NCBI GenBank assembly: GCA_029975915.1
Contig: JARKOC010000466.1
Coordinates: forward strand, 186,001-250,000
Length of the DNA: 64,000 nucleotides
From: Bryobacteraceae bacterium
GTDB lineage: Bacteria > Acidobacteriota > Terriglobia > Bryobacterales > Bryobacteraceae
Direction: 5' to 3'
Shown: positions 8,116 through 15,527 of the stretch, piece after piece
Layout of the letters: every line of letters starts with the position of its first letter
How positions within the stretch are numbered: the stretch's first letter is position 1
The notes under the pieces: model-generated
Databases searched by the model: none
Told to the model about the DNA's origin: nothing
What the model saw: the letters and a program-made list of their open reading frames with translations, nothing else
Program-made: the position numbers and the translations under genes

Positions 8116-10379
8116 TAGACGGCCCCCCAACGGCGTCGCAGGAGCCATTCCGAGGCTTTCAATCCGAACAGGAGAAGGAAGGCGGCGGGCATGTCCCAGA
8201 GATCGTGCAACCGGCGGACGGCGAGGCCGGCTTCGCTGAACTGGATCTCATCAGGCAGGCGATAGACGGTTTCGGGCGTCCAGTATTTGCCGCCTGTACG
8301 GGCCGAGAGGTCCTCGAGCAGAGGCCGGTCCTGTTCTGGATGGAAGGCTTCGGCGACGCCATCCTGGCGGCGGAACAGGAGCTCGTCGCGGGCCGTTTCC
8401 TGGTCGCCGCGGCGCGATGAAAGCTGAATGGCGTAGGCGCCTGCTGCAAGAGCGTTGAAATCGGCGGAGTAGTGGCCTGGGCGCACGGGGTCCGGTTGCA
8501 GCGCAATCGAAGAAGTTGAACCATCGGGCATCGAAACGCGGGCTTCAACAGTGGCTTCCGCATCAGGCAGGTAGTTCGAATCGAAGGCTTCAGCAGCGAT
8601 GGTCAGGCTGGGCGAATCGTTGAGGACCGAATCCGAGACGCGCGCGGCCAAGCGCGAGCGGGACTCGGAGACAAGCCAGCGCAGCACCTGTTTCCAAAAG
8701 ATCTCATGGGACTGGTCACGGGCATCCATGAGCATTTGCCATTTCCAAGTCCCGCCGGTGGCCAGCATCGCGACGCGGCCCCGGCCGAAGGGCTGAACGG
8801 CCAGAAGAGGCTGCCGCCCCTGCGGCGTGGGGGCTTCGGCCAGGACCAGCGCCGCAGGCTTGGGCGTGCCGGTAACCTGGAAATCTGCGATGGGCGGCAG
8901 CGACCGCCAGCGGGCGGCATTGGCCTGGGGCGAATCGTCGAGGCGCGTGAGATCGTGAACAGCGCCCTGGGCGGTGAGTTCGGCTTTGACGGGAGTCCGG
9001 CTGAAGGTGTCGTGACGAGCGGAGATCGATAGCGGCAGGATATCGGCGACATCTGTGGATTGCCAGGAGCCTTCAGAGAACGATGTCCGTCCGCCAAGGA
9101 AGAGGACGCCGCCGCCGCGGCGGTCGGCGAAGGCGCGTATGAGAGAAAGCTGGGAGGGGGTGAACGCGCCGGCCTCGATTGTCCCGATGATGAGGCCGTC
9201 GTAGGCGAACAATTCCTCAGAAGTCGAAGGAAAGCCGTTGGCCAGTTCGGCGGGAGAGCCGATGCCTTGCCGGTAGAACTTATTCTGGGTGGTTCGAAGG
9301 ATAGAGACCAGTTCGACGCCGCTGGAGGCTTCGGCGGCGCGGCGGATGAATTTCAGTTCCCAGCGCGGCTCACCTTCAATATAGAGGACGCGGGGCGTAC
9401 GGTCCTCGATCTGAACAAGCAGGGATTGCGTGTTGTTGTCTGGCGTCAACTCGCCGCCGAGCGGGTCGATCCTAATTTGGACGTTCATGGCGCCCGCCTT
9501 CCCGGCGAGCAGCGTGATGGACTCGGCGGCTACCTGTCCCGAAGGAGGCAAGATGATCTTGCGGGCGGCGAGGGTCTTCCCCTCTGAGACGGCGGTCAAG
9601 GCGACCTCGCGGCCTTCGAAACCGGCATGGCGCAGGCGAACCGTGACGGGGACGCGTGCGCCTGGGAGGGCGCGGGGGGGAGCGGTGGCGGCCAGGAGTT
9701 CGATGTCAGTGGGCAGAGTCTCCGGACCGAAGCCGACAGTGTGAACCGGGATGCGGGCCTGCTTGAGCGCGGAAAGGGCCTGCTTTTCGATGCCGCGGGC
9801 GTTGTCGGCGCCGTCGGTCAGGAGGACGATGGCGCCGATAGGCAGCGTAGCGGATTCGGCGGCGACATCGGCGAGAGATGCGCCGAGGCGGGTGACGGGT
9901 TCGATCGGCTGGATCGATGAAGTCGCATCGACACGCTTAGCCGACGCGCCGGCTGTGTAAAGGCGGACGGGATAACGGGCTTTGAGGGCGTCGAGGAGCG
10001 ACGAATCCAGGAGACGGCGTGCCTGCGTGAGGCGGCCGGTTCCCTGCCCTGGGAGCGCCATGGAGCGCGAGGCGTCGACGACGACGGCGACGACATTCTG
10101 GCGTTCCGCGAGAGTGGAGACACTGAGGGCGGGTTGCCAGAGCATGAGGAGCGCGATGGCCAGCACCGCCCAGTTCAGCAGGCTCAGCACGGCGGGACGC
10201 AACCACTTAGCCTTCGAACCTTCTTCCCAGCGCGAGCGGGCGCGAAATGCGACGGCTGCAACATAGAGCGCGGCCACGGCGACGAGAGACGCGAGAATCC
10301 AAAGCGGCCAGGCGCGGCCGAAGACGAACTCCCCTTTGGTAAAGGTAACAGCCGGGTACTTGAAGAGGAGTTCAAACAT
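8115..10379 (-). CDS. large membrane vWA protein with GATase1-like domain
   Basis: 754 aa. Membrane helices at about 25-44 and 62-82 are followed by a vWA domain with MIDAS D102-A-S104-R-S106 (VVVDASRSMAL) and a conserved TDGADN later on. Residues about 330-560 form the class-I-glutamine-amidotransferase-like fold usual in this family (VLYIEGEPRWELKFIRRA and GGGVLFLGGRTSF), without an obvious catalytic Cys. A last helix lies at about 728-745. The protein type is a standard member of MoxR/DUF58/DUF4159 clusters in Acidobacteria and Planctomycetes. It starts seven bases after the DUF4159 stop and its stop shares one base with the caspase-like start. Role: membrane-bound partner of the ATPase complex (inference). 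Confidence 0.88.
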   Translation of the reverse strand: MFELLFKYPAVTFTKGEFVFGRAWPLWILASLVAVAALYVAAVAFRARSRWEEGSKAKWLRPAVLSLLNWAVLAIALLMLWQPALSVSTLAERQNVVAVVVDASRSMALPGQGTGRLTQARRLLDSSLLDALKARYPVRLYTAGASAKRVDATSSIQPIEPVTRLGASLADVAAESATLPIGAIVLLTDGADNARGIEKQALSALKQARIPVHTVGFGPETLPTDIELLAATAPPRALPGARVPVTVRLRHAGFEGREVALTAVSEGKTLAARKIILPPSGQVAAESITLLAGKAGAMNVQIRIDPLGGELTPDNNTQSLLVQIEDRTPRVLYIEGEPRWELKFIRRAAEASSGVELVSILRTTQNKFYRQGIGSPAELANGFPSTSEELFAYDGLIIGTIEAGAFTPSQLSLIRAFADRRGGGVLFLGGRTSFSEGSWQSTDVADILPLSISARHDTFSRTPVKAELTAQGAVHDLTRLDDSPQANAARWRSLPPIADFQVTGTPKPAALVLAEAPTPQGRQPLLAVQPFGRGRVAMLATGGTWKWQMLMDARDQSHEIFWKQVLRWLVSESRSRLAARVSDSVLNDSPSLTIAAEAFDSNYLPDAEATVEARVSMPDGSTSSIALQPDPVRPGHYSADFNALAAGAYAIQLSSRRGDQETARDELLFRRQDGVAEAFHPEQDRPLLEDLSARTGGKYWTPETVYRLPDEIQFSEAGLAVRRLHDLWDMPAAFLLLFGLKASEWLLRRRWGAV

Positions 10380-10386
10380 CTCTTGC

Positions 10387-11205
10387 CTAGTGCGTCATGG
10401 AGTAGATGGTGTAGTTAATGCCGACACGGTAAGCCAGGGAGGCGTAGCGTTCGGGGTATTCAGGGTGGTCGGCCCACTCCCAGGCGTCGCCGAGGTCCAT
10501 ATTGTGGCAAATGGCGACGACGATACGGCCTTTCGCATCGCGCAGGGCGCGCCAGCGGGGTTCGAAGCCGTCGTACTCGTGGGTCTGCTGGAAGGGGTAA
10601 TTGACGATGCCGGGAACCTGGAATCGTTCTTCAAGATCGTACACGACATGGAAGATCGGGTCGTCGGAAGGAATTTCGACTACAGTAGCTCCTGGGAAAG
10701 CGCGAGACAGGCTGGCCATGAAGTTGGACCAGGAATAAGTGCCGTGAAAGTCGTCGGTCATGAGGAAGCCGCCTCGCTCGACAAACTCGCGAAGCTTGGC
10801 CGCTTCCTTGTCGGAGAGGTTCCAATGGCCGGGCTCGACGACATAGACAAAGGGGTAATTGAAGATCTCGTCGGAGTGGAGATCAACGACGGTTTCGATC
10901 GAGTGGGTGTTGATTCTTGACAACCGGCGGACCCCCATGAGGAACTGGCGGTCGGCTTTGGGATAGTCCACTGACCAGGAGCCGCGCGCGGCCCACATGC
11001 CGGACGCCCGGACATTGGTGTAGCGCAGGCGGGCGAAGTTGAACTCGTTTTTGTCGTTGGCGTCGGAGGGCAAGACGAGGGGCTCGTTGGAATCGCGGAA
11101 GACGCTCCAGGAGCGGCGCCCTCCTCCTCGTCCCTGAAAAGCGGAAACGGCGCCCGCGGCGACTGCGACAAGAACGGCGATGGCGATGATGTGGCGAAAC
11201 TTCAT
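10387..11205 (-). CDS. DUF4159 protein, first gene of the Bat-like operon
   Basis: 272 aa with a clear signal peptide (residues 1-23, ending VSAFQ). The DUF4159 pattern is present: FNFARLRYTNV, WSVDYPKADRQFL, then FNYPFVYVVEPGHWNLS and a flavodoxin/GATase-like core (LREFVERGGFLMTDDFHGTYSW, IPSDDPIFHVVYDL). Function of the family is unknown; it is a regular companion of vWA/MoxR clusters. The start has a good ribosome site (GGGAAGGA, about 5 bases before the ATG). It is the first gene of the minus-strand operon that runs to base 1, so the promoter should lie in 11206-11260; I found only a weak -10-like TATCCT there. Confidence 0.88.
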   Translation of the reverse strand: MKFRHIIAIAVLVAVAAGAVSAFQGRGGGRRSWSVFRDSNEPLVLPSDANDKNEFNFARLRYTNVRASGMWAARGSWSVDYPKADRQFLMGVRRLSRINTHSIETVVDLHSDEIFNYPFVYVVEPGHWNLSDKEAAKLREFVERGGFLMTDDFHGTYSWSNFMASLSRAFPGATVVEIPSDDPIFHVVYDLEERFQVPGIVNYPFQQTHEYDGFEPRWRALRDAKGRIVVAICHNMDLGDAWEWADHPEYPERYASLAYRVGINYTIYSMTH

Positions 11206-11259
11206 GTCATCCTTCCCAGAGGCCCCAGACAGACCCGTCGTTGCGGATCAGGATAGCAG

Positions 11260-11300
11260 AAAAACAGTGGACCCCTATTTGACGACGCAAACAGGGGTCC
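11260..11300 (-). terminator. rho-independent terminator after the sugar-isomerase gene
   Basis: On the minus strand a perfect 8-bp stem (GGACCCCT / AGGGGTCC at 11293-11300 and 11269-11276) with a 16-base loop is followed by ACTGTTTTT. It lies 24 bases after the stop of the 11324-12184 gene and would separate that operon from the Bat-like operon. Confidence 0.6.
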
Positions 11301-11323
11301 GGGTAACAGAAACTGCGAATCGT

Positions 11324-12184
11324 TTACGCTGCGAGCAAGCCTCGGAGATTCCAGCCACAGATGACGCTGGCTTCGAACTTGTTGTTATTAGGTCCGGGCC
11401 AGTGGGTTTCCAGGCTGACAGCGCCGGTGTAGCCATCGCGCAGAAGAGCGGCGATCTGGCCTTTCCAATCGACTCGGCGGGTGCCGAGCGGACCCCAGAC
11501 GGGCTTGTGGCCCTCCATGTGGCAGTCCTTGGCGTGGACGTGAGCGATACGATCAATCGGGATGAGGTCGTAGCCGGCGGGATACGGATCCTCGCCGCCC
11601 ACCAGCATGTTGGCCGGATCCCAAACCAGTTTCAAGTTGGGGTGCTGTACGGCGTCGAGGATGCGCATGGCTTCCGAAGCGGTGCCAATATTGCAAGCGT
11701 GTTCGTTTTCGATGCCGATGATGACGCCCTGAGGCTTGGCCTGATCGGCTAGTTTGGCGACGGCTTCGCAAATGGCGTCATGGCAGCGCAGAGGCTCGAG
11801 CGTTCGCCAGTAGGAGAAGACACGGATGATTTTGGCGCCGGTCATCTCGCAGAGTTTGAAGGCACGGTCGGCCAGGCGGGGCTGGTCTTCGAAGGTGTGC
11901 TTGGAGGCGAAGGCGTCCTGCTGGAAACGGGTATCGAGCTGGTGGTCGCCCGGCAGGACGCATTTCAGAATGGGCGACGAGAGTCCGAGCACGTGCATGC
12001 CGCGAGATTTCACAGCATCCACGGCGCGTTTCACTTCGTCGTCGGTGAGGTCCATGATGTTTTTGCCCCACAGGACTCGCAGCTCGGCGCCGGTCATGCC
12101 GATGGCGGCCATGGCGTCGAGTGCTTTCTCCAGGTCGGGCGTGAATTCGTCGGTGATGGCGGCAAGTTCGAGTTTGGGTTGCAT
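11324..12184 (-). CDS. sugar phosphate isomerase/epimerase family TIM-barrel protein
   Basis: 286 aa from the ATG at 12184; upstream in-frame codons give unlike sequence. The AP-endonuclease-2/xylose-isomerase-like fold is recognised from the opening strand LELAAITDEFTPDLEKALDAMAAIG, the metal-ligand strands IGIENEHACNIGT (Glu, His), LVWDPANML (Asp), IAHVHAKDCH (His) and VSLETHWPG (Glu). These strands give a complete divalent-metal site. Such enzymes isomerise or epimerise keto- and aldo-sugars or their phosphates; the substrate is not readable. No signal peptide, so cytoplasmic. It is the last gene of a three-gene operon with a PIG-L deacetylase (19-base gap) and a ROK-like kinase, which points to amino-sugar or glycoside catabolism (inference). 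A hairpin terminator follows. Confidence 0.85.
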   Translation of the reverse strand: MQPKLELAAITDEFTPDLEKALDAMAAIGMTGAELRVLWGKNIMDLTDDEVKRAVDAVKSRGMHVLGLSSPILKCVLPGDHQLDTRFQQDAFASKHTFEDQPRLADRAFKLCEMTGAKIIRVFSYWRTLEPLRCHDAICEAVAKLADQAKPQGVIIGIENEHACNIGTASEAMRILDAVQHPNLKLVWDPANMLVGGEDPYPAGYDLIPIDRIAHVHAKDCHMEGHKPVWGPLGTRRVDWKGQIAALLRDGYTGAVSLETHWPGPNNNKFEASVICGWNLRGLLAA

Positions 12185-12203
12185 GGGTCTAATCTTATCC
12201 AAA

Positions 12204-13055
12204 TCAGGAGAGCTTGCTGATGCGCGAACGGACCTCGTCGAGGAAACGGTTAATGTAGCTCTCGACATAGACCGCCGGATCGAGATCGTCGTTTTCGACT
12301 AGCGGGGTCAGATCCATGGCGAAGTTGAGCATCTGGGCGGCATCGACCGAGTGGCTCTGATGATAGGTGGCATGGGCGCGGCGGCGTGCCAGCGTGGCCA
12401 GGTCGTAGCGCTTTCCTCCGGCGATCTGGGAGTCGAATACGCCAACAAGGGCGGCGGCGATGTTTTCATGTTCGCCGAACTCGAAGGCGATCTTGTCGGA
12501 GTCGATCATCCAATCCAGGTCGCGCCAGACTTCGCAGCCGTAGACTTTCCTAGGGCGATCAGCGGGAGCCAGGGAGCGGATAGCACGCAGGGTGTGCAGC
12601 GTGACACCGACGTGGGTATCGTGCTTATCAGCCAGGTTGTGGGTGTAGAGCACTTCGGGCTTGGTGGCTTCGAGGACGGCTTTGATGTCGGCCACGGGAT
12701 CGGGATGCGAACCATTCTTGACGACCGAGCTTGGATGATCCAGGAATGCGACAAAGCTGTACTCGCCAACGAAAGCGGCCTTCTTTTGCTCAACTCGCCG
12801 GACGGTCATCATCTCGGCGTCGCTATAGCGGCCATAGAGCCCGTCGCGCGGCGAACCAGCGCCGTTGGTGACGATGACGGCGCCGAACCATTTTTCCTCG
12901 GAGCCGAAACCCTGCATGATGCCGTCCAGGGCCATGATTTCGACATCGTCCTGGTGGGCGGCGATCGAAAGATGGGTTGTGCGGTCGAGCGCCTCTTGCA
13001 CTGGCGCGCCGTCGGGCACCCAGAGTTCAGATGATGGGGTTTTGAATTGGATCAT
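12204..13055 (-). CDS. PIG-L (LmbE-like) family deacetylase
   Basis: 283 aa. The PIG-L zinc motif is AHQDDVEIMALDGI (family usual form AHPDDE), and the second-half motif YTHNLADKHDTHVGVTLHTLRA supplies the later His ligands. The family removes acetyl groups from N-acetylglucosamine-type sugars with a Zn ion. The central Q in place of P is a mild deviation; the Asp-Asp pair is intact. A purine-rich ribosome site (GAGGAG) precedes the ATG by about nine bases. It lies between a ROK-like kinase gene (19-base gap) and a sugar isomerase-like gene, so a cytoplasmic amino-sugar pathway of deacetylation, phosphorylation and isomerisation is a reasonable inference. The C-terminal 40 residues include a helix typical of the longer bacterial members. 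Confidence 0.85.
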   Translation of the reverse strand: MIQFKTPSSELWVPDGAPVQEALDRTTHLSIAAHQDDVEIMALDGIMQGFGSEEKWFGAVIVTNGAGSPRDGLYGRYSDAEMMTVRRVEQKKAAFVGEYSFVAFLDHPSSVVKNGSHPDPVADIKAVLEATKPEVLYTHNLADKHDTHVGVTLHTLRAIRSLAPADRPRKVYGCEVWRDLDWMIDSDKIAFEFGEHENIAAALVGVFDSQIAGGKRYDLATLARRRAHATYHQSHSVDAAQMLNFAMDLTPLVENDDLDPAVYVESYINRFLDEVRSRISKLS

Positions 13056-13074
13056 GTCTTTTTCTCCTCTTCCG

Positions 13075-14478
13075 CTACGCTTTCAATGCGGGCAGACTGG
13101 CTGCGGCGATCGATTGGCCGACCCGCCGGGCTTTTTCGTCAGGCAAAGCGACCGATATCTGGCTGGCCAGTTCTGGGAACTCCGCCTTTAGGACGTCGTG
13201 GGCCCGTTCGAGCAGGATGTCGCCGCCCTTGCCGGTAGTGACGCGGCCAAGGACCAGGATGTTTTTCAGGTCGTAGAAGGTGGCGTAGTGGGCGATGGCG
13301 TAACCGAGCATAACGCCGATGGTTTCATAGACTTCAGCGGCGACAGGGTCGCCAGCAGCCATCATTTTCTGCAATTCCACGAGCCGTTCGGGCAGCGGTT
13401 GGCCATCGGCGTACTTGATGCCGGCAGCGGTCGAGATCCGGTTGGCGCCGACTTGGTTGAAATATTGCACGCCGCAGCCGCCGTCGCCGGACCACTCGTC
13501 CACCGGCGCGCCCTGTCGATAATCCACGGGCACAAAGGCCAGTTCGTTCAACCAACCGGTGATATTCCCTTCGCGGTTGACATATCCGGCCGCCAGGCTG
13601 GAGCCAAAGGCGAGGCCGAGCACGGGATTCTCACCAAGCGACATCGAACCGGCAAGAGCCGTGACTTCGCCGTCGTTCACAACCTCGAAGGGGACGCCCA
13701 ATTCCTTACCCATGCGTTCGAACATGGGGGCGATCTTGGCTTCGAACTGGTCCTTGGGGACACCGCGGTAGAGCGAGGCAACGCGCGGGCGGTTGTTGAT
13801 GTAGACGCCCGCGGCGCTGCCACCCACGGCATCGAGGCGAGGGAGGTGCTTGGCGGCGCGGCGAATGGAATCCATCACGCCCTGGTAGTGGTAGTCGGGA
13901 TCCGTGGCATTGCGCGGGTCCCATACCACCTCTTCGCTGAAGACGGCTTCGCCATCGATCACGGCGCTGGCCTTGCGGTCGCTGGCTCCGAGGTCGAAGC
14001 CGACGCGGCACCCGTCAAGATGACGGCCGAGGGCGATGCCGGTTTCGAGCGCTTGCGGGGCATCTTCAGCCGCGCAGCACTTCACGGTGAAGGGCTGCTC
14101 ATAGACGCCTGTCATGAAGTCAAAGTCGAAAGCGCGGGCGCCGGAGGGCGAGTAAGTTTTGGCCAGATACTCCCCGATCTCGGCCGGGCCGCCGCAGTAG
14201 AGCGTGTGACCGCCGCGCTGCCAGAGCAAGAACTTTGCGATACGCTCGATGCGCAGCAGCGTGGCTTCTAGGTATCCGGCCGAGGGGGGGATCACAACGG
14301 TTTCAAACCGGGAGATCGACCCGCCGGTGCGTTCAAGGGAGAGCACCAGCGGAACGCTGCCTGTCTTGACGGCGAGTTCAAGATAAGCTCGCTCGAACAG
14401 CGAAGCGGCTACGAAGCAAGGGTCATGTTTGGGGGTGAACTTTGGGTGAATCTCGATTCCGGCGATTGTCAGGGCCAT
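13075..14478 (-). CDS. ROK/ASKHA-type sugar kinase-like protein
   Basis: 467 aa from the ATG at 14478, chosen for the AGGAAGG ribosome site just upstream; an in-frame ATG at 14529 adds 17 unlike residues. The ATP-binding 'phosphate-1' strand is VGFDLGASDRKASAVIDGE, the catalytic-Asp region may be VPFEVVNDGEVTALAGS, and a second phosphate loop is LGLAFGSSLAAGYV. These suit a ROK-type hexokinase fold, but the protein carries about 150 extra N-terminal residues and lacks the usual ROK zinc-Cys cluster, so the assignment is to fold rather than substrate. It is the first gene of the kinase/PIG-L/isomerase operon. Cytoplasmic; no helix or signal seen. Confidence 0.7.
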   Translation of the reverse strand: MALTIAGIEIHPKFTPKHDPCFVAASLFERAYLELAVKTGSVPLVLSLERTGGSISRFETVVIPPSAGYLEATLLRIERIAKFLLWQRGGHTLYCGGPAEIGEYLAKTYSPSGARAFDFDFMTGVYEQPFTVKCCAAEDAPQALETGIALGRHLDGCRVGFDLGASDRKASAVIDGEAVFSEEVVWDPRNATDPDYHYQGVMDSIRRAAKHLPRLDAVGGSAAGVYINNRPRVASLYRGVPKDQFEAKIAPMFERMGKELGVPFEVVNDGEVTALAGSMSLGENPVLGLAFGSSLAAGYVNREGNITGWLNELAFVPVDYRQGAPVDEWSGDGGCGVQYFNQVGANRISTAAGIKYADGQPLPERLVELQKMMAAGDPVAAEVYETIGVMLGYAIAHYATFYDLKNILVLGRVTTGKGGDILLERAHDVLKAEFPELASQISVALPDEKARRVGQSIAAASLPALKA

Positions 14479-14634
14479 CGGGCCTTCCTTTCCTCGTAGG
14501 GCCCCAGAACGCCGGCAGGGCGGCCTCAAGCATCAGCGTCAGGCGCAGCCTGGGCACAGTCGGCACGGATAAGGGGCCTAAAAGAGCGGGCGCAAGCATC
14601 GCGCCGCTTGTTCCGGTCCCCATTTTAGCAGCCC

Positions 14635-14640
14635 TATAAT
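14635..14640 (+). promoter_or_regulatory. -10 promoter hexamer
   Basis: Perfect TATAAT, 22 bases before the ATG at 14663. It covers a possible upstream ATG (14639), which argues that translation starts at 14663. No good -35 hexamer is visible at 16-18 bases; the closest TTGTTC is 21 bases away. Confidence 0.4.
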
Positions 14641-14662
14641 GGAAGAGAGTTTCCTCATTGCC

Positions 14663-15091
14663 ATGTTCTTCAAACGCAAAGAGCCCAAGCCCCCGACTTT
14701 TCGAAATCAACTGGATGCGCTGGCTGCCGCTGGATTCCAGACGCGGCCCGCGGCAAACGGAGTCGTTGTGAGGCGGCAGGGGTTCGCGGCCCTACTGCAA
14801 GAGGGCGCCGGCGGCGCGGCCACGATTGCGGAATCCGGTTTGGCGGTCGGCGAGGAGATTGCCGTACTCACCGACTTGGGTTTTCAGAAGATATTCCTTA
14901 CACCCAGCGGAAAGAAGACGCCCGCGCTGGCCGAGCACCTCAAGGGTCTGCACGCTTTTGTTGAAGCTATTGGCGCCGAGTTGGGCGCAGTCCGGTTTTA
15001 CAACGACGGACTGGGCACGATTAACGGAAAGCACATTTACGACCGGGTCGAAGGGCGGGACCACGGCCACGCGGCACGCCCCTGGGAATAG
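14663..15091 (+). CDS. conserved-looking hypothetical protein
   Basis: 142 aa from the ATG at 14663 (FFKRKEPKPPTF...). I prefer this to the ATG at 14639 because the latter sits inside a TATAAT box and has no ribosome site, while GGAAGAGAG lies about 13 bases before 14663. The protein begins with a basic patch, then a compact alpha/beta region (FRNQLDALAAAGFQTRPAA... GLAVGEEIAVLTDLGFQKIFLTPSGKKTPAL) and ends with VRFYNDGLGTINGKHIYDRVEGRDHG. There is no signal peptide, helix or known catalytic motif. I do not recognise the family. It stands alone between divergent and convergent neighbours, ending nine bases before the PspC-gene stop. Confidence 0.7.
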   Translation: MFFKRKEPKPPTFRNQLDALAAAGFQTRPAANGVVVRRQGFAALLQEGAGGAATIAESGLAVGEEIAVLTDLGFQKIFLTPSGKKTPALAEHLKGLHAFVEAIGAELGAVRFYNDGLGTINGKHIYDRVEGRDHGHAARPWE

Positions 15092-15110
15092 AAACGGCGT
15101 CAGACGCCGT
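15086..15110 (-). terminator. hairpin at the convergent gene ends
   Basis: A perfect 7-bp stem with a 3-base loop (ACGGCGT-CAG-ACGCCGT, 15094-15110) overlaps the last codons of the PspC gene. On the minus strand it is followed by TTCTATT, a weak U-rich tail. It probably terminates the PspC transcript. Confidence 0.45.
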
Positions 15111-15420
15111 AGTTGGCTTGAACGGGAGCCATGTCATCGCGCGGCATGGTGATCCAGGCAAGAAGGTAAACCAGCAACCCGACCCCGTGGAAAACAATGC
15201 CCAGCAGGAAGGCGAGACGCACCAGGGTGACATCCCAGCCATACTGACGGGCGACGCCTGAGCACACGCCGGCGATCTTCTTGTCGCCCATTGAGCGCAT
15301 CAACCTTGATTGAGGACGCGGGCGATCTGATTGCCTTGGTTGCGCGCCGGCTTTGTGGCCGCATTGTGCGCAGTACAGGTCAGTGGATTGCATCTGGTAA
15401 CCACAATCGGTGCAGTACAT
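15100..15420 (-). CDS. zinc-ribbon PspC-domain membrane protein
   Basis: 106 aa. The N-terminus is a zinc ribbon with two Cys pairs (MYCTDCGY and YCAQCGH), followed by a short linker and a PspC domain (MGDKKIAGVCSGVARQYGWDVTLVRLAFLLGIVFHGVGLLVYLLAWITMP would be its full span, residues about 44-94) that contains two hydrophobic stretches at about 65-92. PspC proteins are small inner-membrane sensors or effectors of envelope stress, best known from the phage-shock response. No pspA or pspB is in the window, so this is an orphan copy of the fused zinc-ribbon form. It stands alone on the minus strand with a hairpin at its end. Confidence 0.9.
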   Translation of the reverse strand: MYCTDCGYQMQSTDLYCAQCGHKAGAQPRQSDRPRPQSRLMRSMGDKKIAGVCSGVARQYGWDVTLVRLAFLLGIVFHGVGLLVYLLAWITMPRDDMAPVQANYGV

Positions 15421-15527
15421 GGTTGCCTCCCAAATCGACTGTTTCCAGCGGACCGTTCCAACTCCGCCCTCATCATTAGGAACGATGAAGCCGGGCTTCT
15501 TGTTCCGGCGGATGATGACCGGCGGCG

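Noticed and set aside
13198..14271. 357-codon open frame on the plus strand
   Set aside because: It lies wholly opposite the ROK-like kinase gene, which has family motifs; the plus frame is composition-driven.
14639..14662. Earlier ATG for the hypothetical gene at 14663
   Set aside because: The ATG is part of a TATAAT promoter hexamer and has no ribosome site.
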